DNA of 9,663 nt, from positions 2,926 to 12,588 of the forward strand of contig NZ_DQDX01000018.1 in NCBI RefSeq assembly GCF_003525665.1. The letters are read 5' to 3'. The notes under the pieces were generated by a model. The model saw only the letters and a program-made list of their open reading frames with translations, was not told where the DNA came from and ran no database searches. The translations under genes and the position numbers were made by a program. This document shows, piece by piece, positions 6,028 through 9,663 of the stretch (position 1 is the first letter of the stretch; every line of letters starts with the position of its first letter). Origin of the DNA: Flavobacterium sp. (lineage in GTDB: Bacteria; Bacteroidota; Bacteroidia; Flavobacteriales; Flavobacteriaceae).

Positions 6028-7857
6028 TTAAAAATTAAAGGTTAGATTTATTGTGTAATTTCTTCCTGGCATTGGTCGTGTGCTTACACTTTGATAGTTT
6101 TCATTGAAAACATTAAGCACATCAAAACCAAGTTGCAAGAATTTCTTTTTTCCAAATTGATAATCGATTCCTACATTAGAAACCAAATAATCATTAAGTG
6201 AATAAAAATTATCCGACGAAGTAAACACTTCACCATTATATAAATACTGATAGTGCGCAGATAATTTATCAAATGAATAAGCCAAAGCCGCAGTAAACTT
6301 ATGATACGGAACATATATTAATTGCTTCTTTTTTTGTTCATCTTCAGATATGGTGTATGCATAAGTTGTAGTAAAATCGAATTGATTTTTACCGATTTTT
6401 TTGTTGTAATTCACTAAAAATTCGGCGCCATAAGTTGTAACCTTTGCAACATTATTTGGTGTCCAATTGCCTCCTGAACTTGGTGACCAACGTAATAAAT
6501 CTTGAATTTTTATGTAATAATTGGTAAGTGAAAATGTGGTGTTTTTAAATTTAAATTCGTGTCCAACTTCAACTTGATACGAACTTTCTGGTTTTAAATT
6601 CAAGTTGCCACTTCCTTGATAATACAAATCGTTAAACGTTGGAATTCTGTAATTTCTTGAAGCATTTACTTTCAAATTATAAAATGAAAATGCCGAAAAA
6701 TTGGTTCCAATAGAAAACAAAACCGGACTTTTATAATTACTTGTAATCTCTTTTCGAATCGTTACTTCGTATAAAAATTTGGAGAAAGGTTTGTGTTTCA
6801 ATAATAAAATTCCAGAACCAATTTGTCTTTTATTTTCGCCAATATCACTTCCAAAACCTTTGGTTTGAGTAAAATCTAAAACCGAATTCAACTCTAATTT
6901 TGAATTTACTTTAAATAATAAATCATATTTTGCAGTAAATGTTTCAGCTTTGGCATCACTAAAAATTGAGGTCGCAGCATTTTCAAAATACTTATATTTC
7001 TCTGATAAAAAAGCCACTTTCACTTTAGATGTAAATTGGTTATAACTTCCAATCCATTCTAATAAATTTCTGGTATTCAAATCATTGTACTTACTTTTAG
7101 AAGGCGCAGCAAGTGTTCCCGAAAAGTGGCGTTCACCTTCAAATAAATAACTGTATAATTTCAGAACATTCTTAGAATCCAATTTATAGCCTAAATTTAG
7201 GTTGATGCTGGTGTTGTAAAATTGTCCGTTTTCGTTCTTTTTATTGGTATCTAAATACTCATAATCGTTATCAGAAGAATTTCTAGAAATGCTAATTTGT
7301 GAACTAAATTTATCCGATGCCACTTGCATTTTATAATTTACACCAAGCGTATTGAAACTTCCATAATTGGTTTGAAGTGTATTTTCAAATTTGTTTCCGA
7401 AACTTAAATCGTTATTCAAGTGAATGCTTCCTCCTATCGCGCTACTTCCATAAACAGAACTTCCGCCACCAGCACGAATTGAAATTGAATTAAAATCTCT
7501 GGCAGAAATGGTATTGAAATCGGTTTGACCGTTAAGTTGTGAATTGATGTTTATTCCGTTCCAAATAACCGCAGTTTGTTGGGCAGTTGTTCCTCTAAAT
7601 GAAGCTGATGAAACCATTCCGAGTCCGTTTTCCTTGAAATAAATAACCGAATTGTAGTTTAATAAAGTCGTTAACGAAGTTTTATTATTAGAAATTATAG
7701 AATCTGGAAGTTTTACAACTGATTGCGAATTGGAGAATTTTTTAAGCTGAAGATCTGAAATTATAACATCATCCAAAACGGTAATAGTATCCTGTTGCGC
7801 ACAAATAGATTGGCACAGCAACAAAACTGCAAATAAAAACTGCTTTTTTAAAGTCAT
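6028..7857 (-). CDS. btuB: TonB-dependent cobalamin receptor, BtuB-like
   Basis: This 609-residue outer-membrane beta-barrel transporter is close in size to E. coli BtuB. A signal peptide (cleavage near CAQ, residue 20) is followed by DTITVL (residues 23-28), a TonB-box-like sequence resembling E. coli BtuB DTLVV. The plug domain covers about residues 40-150 (SASFRGTTAQQTAVIWNG, then SISIRAGGGSSVYGSSAIGGSI). The rest is barrel, with the C-terminal signature SVSTRPMPGRNYTINLTFNF ending in an aromatic residue. No N-terminal CarboxypepD_reg extension is present, unlike SusC-type receptors. A cobalamin riboswitch directly upstream on the same strand, and the BtuG-like gene 4 bp downstream, make B12 (or a related corrinoid) the likely substrate. 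Family certain; substrate inferred from riboswitch and neighbours. Confidence 0.92.
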   Translation of the reverse strand: MTLKKQFLFAVLLLCQSICAQQDTITVLDDVIISDLQLKKFSNSQSVVKLPDSIISNNKTSLTTLLNYNSVIYFKENGLGMVSSASFRGTTAQQTAVIWNGININSQLNGQTDFNTISARDFNSISIRAGGGSSVYGSSAIGGSIHLNNDLSFGNKFENTLQTNYGSFNTLGVNYKMQVASDKFSSQISISRNSSDNDYEYLDTNKKNENGQFYNTSINLNLGYKLDSKNVLKLYSYLFEGERHFSGTLAAPSKSKYNDLNTRNLLEWIGSYNQFTSKVKVAFLSEKYKYFENAATSIFSDAKAETFTAKYDLLFKVNSKLELNSVLDFTQTKGFGSDIGENKRQIGSGILLLKHKPFSKFLYEVTIRKEITSNYKSPVLFSIGTNFSAFSFYNLKVNASRNYRIPTFNDLYYQGSGNLNLKPESSYQVEVGHEFKFKNTTFSLTNYYIKIQDLLRWSPSSGGNWTPNNVAKVTTYGAEFLVNYNKKIGKNQFDFTTTYAYTISEDEQKKKQLIYVPYHKFTAALAYSFDKLSAHYQYLYNGEVFTSSDNFYSLNDYLVSNVGIDYQFGKKKFLQLGFDVLNVFNENYQSVSTRPMPGRNYTINLTFNF

Positions 7858-7864
7858 AATTTCT

Positions 7865-7886
7865 GAATCTTTTTTCCCGAAGATTC
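7865..7886 (-). promoter_or_regulatory. Hairpin beside btuB start codon, probable riboswitch expression platform
   Basis: On the minus strand GAATCTT (7886-7880) pairs perfectly with AAGATTC (7871-7865) around an 8-nt loop. The hairpin ends 7 nt before the btuB ATG (7857), so it covers the ribosome landing site. No poly-U tract follows, which points to control of translation rather than termination. Pairing is seen; the switching role is inferred. Confidence 0.55.
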
Positions 7887-7896
7887 GATATTTGTT

Positions 7897-8185
7897 ATAA
7901 AAAAGGCAGGTCTCCTGGCTTGCGTCTTGTTGTTTACCTTCTCATTTTGATATTAAATTTTTGATATCTGATAGTAGATTTAAAAAAATCGTACCAAATA
8001 AAATTTTAAATTTTTAATATTAAACTTTTAAATATTTAATATTTGAAATCTAAAATCTAATATTTCAAACAATGGTTTTGTAGTTAACAACAAGCTTTGT
8101 AGCTTACAGTTGCGGGTACAGCTTTGGTTTTTATCCAAATTCCCTTTTAATGTGATTTTAATGATTCTAAACCACAACCTTATTT
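7897..8185 (-). ncRNA. Cobalamin (B12) riboswitch upstream of btuB
   Basis: On the minus strand the conserved cobalamin-aptamer blocks appear in order: GGGAA (8144-8140), a TTTGG/CCAAA stem, GCTG (8122-8119), CCCGCAACTGT (8116-8106) and the 3' core AGCCAGGAGACCTGCC (7920-7905). The 5' edge, near AAGG that can pair with CCTT after the core, is placed by a -7 element at 8192-8199. Between CAACTGT and the 3' core a 9-bp stem (8094-8086 with 7934-7926) holds an AT-rich insert of about 150 nt. That makes the element close to 290 nt, longer than the usual 200 or so. It lies directly ahead of the btuB start and should repress btuB-btuG when adenosylcobalamin or a related cobalamin binds. The aptamer call is firm; the edges are approximate. 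Confidence 0.93.
7946..8069. repeat. AT-rich inverted-repeat insert inside riboswitch peripheral stem
   Basis: Almost pure A/T. The outer arms 7946-7968 and 8045-8069 are complementary at 20 of 23 aligned positions with a 2-nt bulge. Further A/T palindromes lie inside, such as AATATTAAA paired with TTTAATATT near the centre. No coding frame or protein motif is visible. The words TCTAAAATCTAA and TTTGATATTAAATTT look like the low-complexity hairpin repeats found between flavobacterial genes. It forms the distal part of a riboswitch side arm. Confidence 0.6.
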
Positions 8186-8191
8186 CGGGTG

Positions 8192-8199
8192 CAAAAGTA
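8192..8199 (-). promoter_or_regulatory. -7 element (TACTTTTG) of the btuB-btuG leader
   Basis: On the minus strand TACTTTTG matches the Bacteroidota -7 consensus TAnnTTTG exactly. Transcription would start about 6 nt downstream, near 8186, which coincides with the 5' edge of the riboswitch. No -33 TTG is seen at normal spacing; instead an AT dyad (8201-8218) occupies the upstream spacer. Confidence 0.65.
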
Positions 8200-8200
8200 T

Positions 8201-8218
8201 TAATTTAAATGTAAATTA
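8201..8218. promoter_or_regulatory. 18-bp AT dyad abutting the btuB promoter
   Basis: TAATTTA (8201-8207) and TAAATTA (8212-8218) form a perfect 7-bp inverted repeat with a 4-bp spacer. It lies one base upstream of the btuB -7 element and 3 bp after the stop of the small membrane protein gene. It could be an operator or the weak 3' hairpin of that small gene. All pairs are A-T, so chance cannot be excluded. Confidence 0.3.
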
Positions 8219-8221
8219 GAC

Positions 8222-8338
8222 TTACTTATCATCTTTCTTTTTAGATAATTTAATTATTAGCCAAATGAATCCTACAATAAAGTGAAGCAGAATAATACCT
8301 GCAACGACATACATAAAAGTATTGGAGTTATCTCTCAT
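8222..8338 (-). CDS. 38-residue single-transmembrane small protein
   Basis: This short gene starts at the ATG complementary to 8336-8338 and ends with TAA at 8222-8224. It encodes MRDNSNTFMYVV, then a hydrophobic helix (about residues 8-30, AGIILLHFIVGFIWLII) and the basic tail KLSKKKDDK. The acidic/polar N-terminus and lysine-rich C-terminus predict one membrane helix with the C-terminus in the cytoplasm (positive-inside rule). The clean membrane-protein composition, and the TAnnTTTG elements upstream at 8353-8360 and 8387-8394, argue for a real gene rather than chance. It lies between the divergent btuF-like gene and the btuB riboswitch promoter. Function is unknown: it could be a small subunit or regulator of a transporter or of a respiratory complex. 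No homologue is named here with confidence. Confidence 0.65.
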   Translation of the reverse strand: MRDNSNTFMYVVAGIILLHFIVGFIWLIIKLSKKKDDK

Positions 8339-8352
8339 GATTTTTCTTTTAT

Positions 8353-8394
8353 CAAATTTACAACCAATTAAAGTCTGATTTTGTATCAAATGTA
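8353..8394 (-). promoter_or_regulatory. Candidate -7 elements for the small membrane protein gene
   Basis: On the minus strand two exact TAnnTTTG matches occur: TACATTTG (8394-8387) and TAAATTTG (8360-8353). The first would give a leader of about 40 nt before the ATG at 8338. The second leaves only about 8-9 nt, so the first is the better candidate. Such matches arise easily in AT-rich DNA. Confidence 0.4.
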
Positions 8395-8425
8395 ACACAA
8401 TGGCAAATTTGTAAAAACATTATTT

Positions 8426-8433
8426 TACTTTTG
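8426..8433 (+). promoter_or_regulatory. -7 element (TACTTTTG) for the btuF-like gene
   Basis: TACTTTTG fits TAnnTTTG exactly, with TTTG (8408-8411) upstream at a shorter than usual 14-bp spacing. It ends 12 bp before the ATG at 8446, so transcripts would have a leader of only about 6 nt. The same octamer drives the btuB leader on the other strand. Confidence 0.5.
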
Positions 8434-8445
8434 CCAAAAAAAAGA

Positions 8446-9582
8446 ATGCTTCGTAATTTACAAATCAGTTTATCGTTAATCCTATTTTTTCTTTTTGTGC
8501 AATGCAAGCAAGAAAACAAAATTACCAATGAAATTTCCTCTGAAAACACAGTGAAATACGCCAAAGGTTTTTCAATTGAAAACTATGATGGTTATACTAT
8601 TATCACTGTAAAAAATCCGTGGCCAAAAGCGTCTAAAACCTATCAATATATTCTAAAAGAAAAAGACGGAATTATTCCTGATAGCTTGAATTCATTGATG
8701 AAAATCAATATTCCTGTAAAAAATATTGTGGTTACTTCTACTACGCACATTCCTTCATTGGAAATGCTAAATGAGGAAAATTCTTTAGTTGGTTTCCCTA
8801 ATTTAAGTTACATATCTTCAGATAAAGTTCGTACCTTAATTGATGCCAAAAAAATAAAAGAACTTGGCGGAAATCAATCATTAAACACCGAAGTTTTAAT
8901 CGATTTACAACCCGAAGTTATCATTGGATATGGACTTGACAACAACAATCCAACGTTAGACAATTTACAAAAAAGCGGTTTGAAAGTAATGTTAAACGGC
9001 GATTGGAACGAAGAAACTCCACTTGGAAAAGCCGAATGGATTAAGTTTTTTGGTGCTTTGTATGGCAAACAAAAAGAAGCCAACCAAATCTTTGATAAAA
9101 TTGAAAAAGACTATCTACAAACAATCGAAATTGCAAAAATGGCAACTTCAAATCCTACTATTTTAGCTGGAGATATGTTTGAAGACAAATGGTATTTACC
9201 AAAAGGAACTAGTTGGGGTTCGCAACTTTTAGCGCAAGCAAAAGGTGATTATCTATGGAAAGAGACCACAGGAACTGGAAGTTTATCATTATCGTTCGAA
9301 ACGGTTTTGGAAAAAGCAAAAGACGCCGATTTCTGGATTACATCTGGGCAATTCTCTTCGTTGAAACAAATGACTGATGCCAATCCGCATTACAAACAAT
9401 TCAAGGCGTTTCAAAATAAAAATGTATATTCGTTCGCAGGAAAAAAAGGAAAAACTGGTGGCGTTTTGTATTATGAATTGGCTCCAAACCGACCTGATTT
9501 AGTGCTGAAAGATTTGACTAAAATTTTACATCCAGAATTGCTTGTTGGTTATGAGCCTTTCTTTTTTGAGAAGTTGAAATAA
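8446..9582 (+). CDS. ABC-type substrate-binding lipoprotein, probable cobalamin binder (BtuF-like)
   Basis: This 378-residue binding protein belongs to the helical-backbone metal receptor class (BtuF/FhuD/FepB; Peripla_BP_2). The ATG at 8446 gives a lipoprotein signal ending LFVQC (C20). A TTG further upstream at 8431 lies inside the -7 element and is not a start. Residues about 85-175 form the first lobe (NIVVTSTTHIPSLEMLNEENSLVGFP, then NTEVLIDLQPEVIIGYG). A linking helix follows (LGKAEWIKFFGALYGKQKEANQIF), then the second lobe (ILAGDMFEDKWYLP, SFETVLEKAKDADFWITSG, YELAPNRPDLVLKDL). It would pass ligand to an inner-membrane ABC permease. The family also carries iron-siderophores and haem; cobalamin is favoured because btuB-btuG with a B12 riboswitch lies divergently 0.6 kb away. 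No permease or ATPase gene is within the window. Confidence 0.85.
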   Translation: MLRNLQISLSLILFFLFVQCKQENKITNEISSENTVKYAKGFSIENYDGYTIITVKNPWPKASKTYQYILKEKDGIIPDSLNSLMKINIPVKNIVVTSTTHIPSLEMLNEENSLVGFPNLSYISSDKVRTLIDAKKIKELGGNQSLNTEVLIDLQPEVIIGYGLDNNNPTLDNLQKSGLKVMLNGDWNEETPLGKAEWIKFFGALYGKQKEANQIFDKIEKDYLQTIEIAKMATSNPTILAGDMFEDKWYLPKGTSWGSQLLAQAKGDYLWKETTGTGSLSLSFETVLEKAKDADFWITSGQFSSLKQMTDANPHYKQFKAFQNKNVYSFAGKKGKTGGVLYYELAPNRPDLVLKDLTKILHPELLVGYEPFFFEKLK

Positions 9583-9591
9583 AACACAATC

Positions 9592-9663
9592 TTTGTCATG
9601 CTGAATTTATTTCAGCATCTTGTTATTCTATTTTAGAATCTGAAACAAGTTCAGATTGACAAA
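9592..9663. repeat. Palindromic repeat (TTTGTCATGCTGAA family) after the btuF-like gene
   Basis: Arms 9592-9620 and 9635-9663 are complementary at 23 of 29 positions around a 14-nt loop, and the right arm ends with the window. The wording TTTGTCATGCTGAA...TTTCAGCATCT with its mirror AGAATCTGAAACAAGTTCAGATTGACAAA matches a REP/MITE-like palindrome I recall as widespread between genes in flavobacteria. It begins 9 bp after the stop at 9582 and may also end or stabilise that transcript. Dispersion in this genome cannot be checked here. Confidence 0.7.

Noticed and set aside
7938..8085. AT-rich segment as a CRISPR leader, replication origin or tandem repeat array
   Set aside because: There are no regularly spaced repeats, no DnaA boxes, and it is enclosed by a riboswitch stem; inverted-repeat structure explains it better.
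8431..8433. TTG start for the substrate-binding protein
   Set aside because: It lies within the -7 promoter element. The ATG at 8446 gives a normal lipoprotein signal peptide.
8358..8564. Minus-strand frame overlapping the start of the btuF-like gene
   Set aside because: It covers the promoter and signal peptide of the plus-strand gene, and its translation has no recognisable motif.

Overview
The window looks like chromosome from a flavobacterium (Bacteroidota, Flavobacterium or a close relative). The grounds are strong A+T richness, TAnnTTTG-type -7 promoter elements, no obvious Shine-Dalgarno sequences, many Bacteroidota-style lipoproteins, a flavobacterial carotenoid gene pair, and a B12 riboswitch in front of a TonB-dependent receptor. 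No phage, transposase, CRISPR array, rRNA or tRNA is visible.

Layout: (1) 2-1186, plus strand: the 3' part of phytoene synthase (crtB, cut by the window edge) and beta-carotene hydroxylase (crtZ), closed by a perfect-palindrome terminator shared with the convergent operon. (2) 3332-1241, minus strand: a four-gene operon of an ECF sigma factor, an overlapping one-TM anti-sigma-like protein, and two DUF4252-type secreted proteins (one soluble, one lipoprotein). (3) 3440-4864, plus strand: an S41 (C-terminal-processing-like) protease lipoprotein, divergent from the sigma operon. A long palindromic repeat (4870-4937) separates it from the next, convergent unit. (4) 8199-4953, minus strand: promoter, cobalamin riboswitch, BtuB-like TonB-dependent receptor, and a beta-propeller surface lipoprotein resembling BtuG. 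(5) 8338-8222, minus strand: a 38-residue single-TM small protein. (6) 8446-9582, plus strand: a BtuF-like substrate-binding lipoprotein, followed by a palindromic repeat that runs to the window edge.

The most coherent system is the vitamin B12 locus at 4953-9582. A surface propeller (BtuG-like) would capture cobalamin and pass it to the outer-membrane transporter BtuB. A cell-envelope binding protein (BtuF-like), encoded divergently, would then deliver it to an inner-membrane ABC transporter not seen here. The riboswitch would shut off btuB-btuG when B12 is plentiful. Its peripheral stem carries an unusual AT-rich insert of about 150 nt with its own inverted-repeat arms. The propeller's B12 role and the BtuF specificity are inferred from family resemblance and context. 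The less understood parts are the sigma/anti-sigma/DUF4252 operon and the 38-residue membrane protein.
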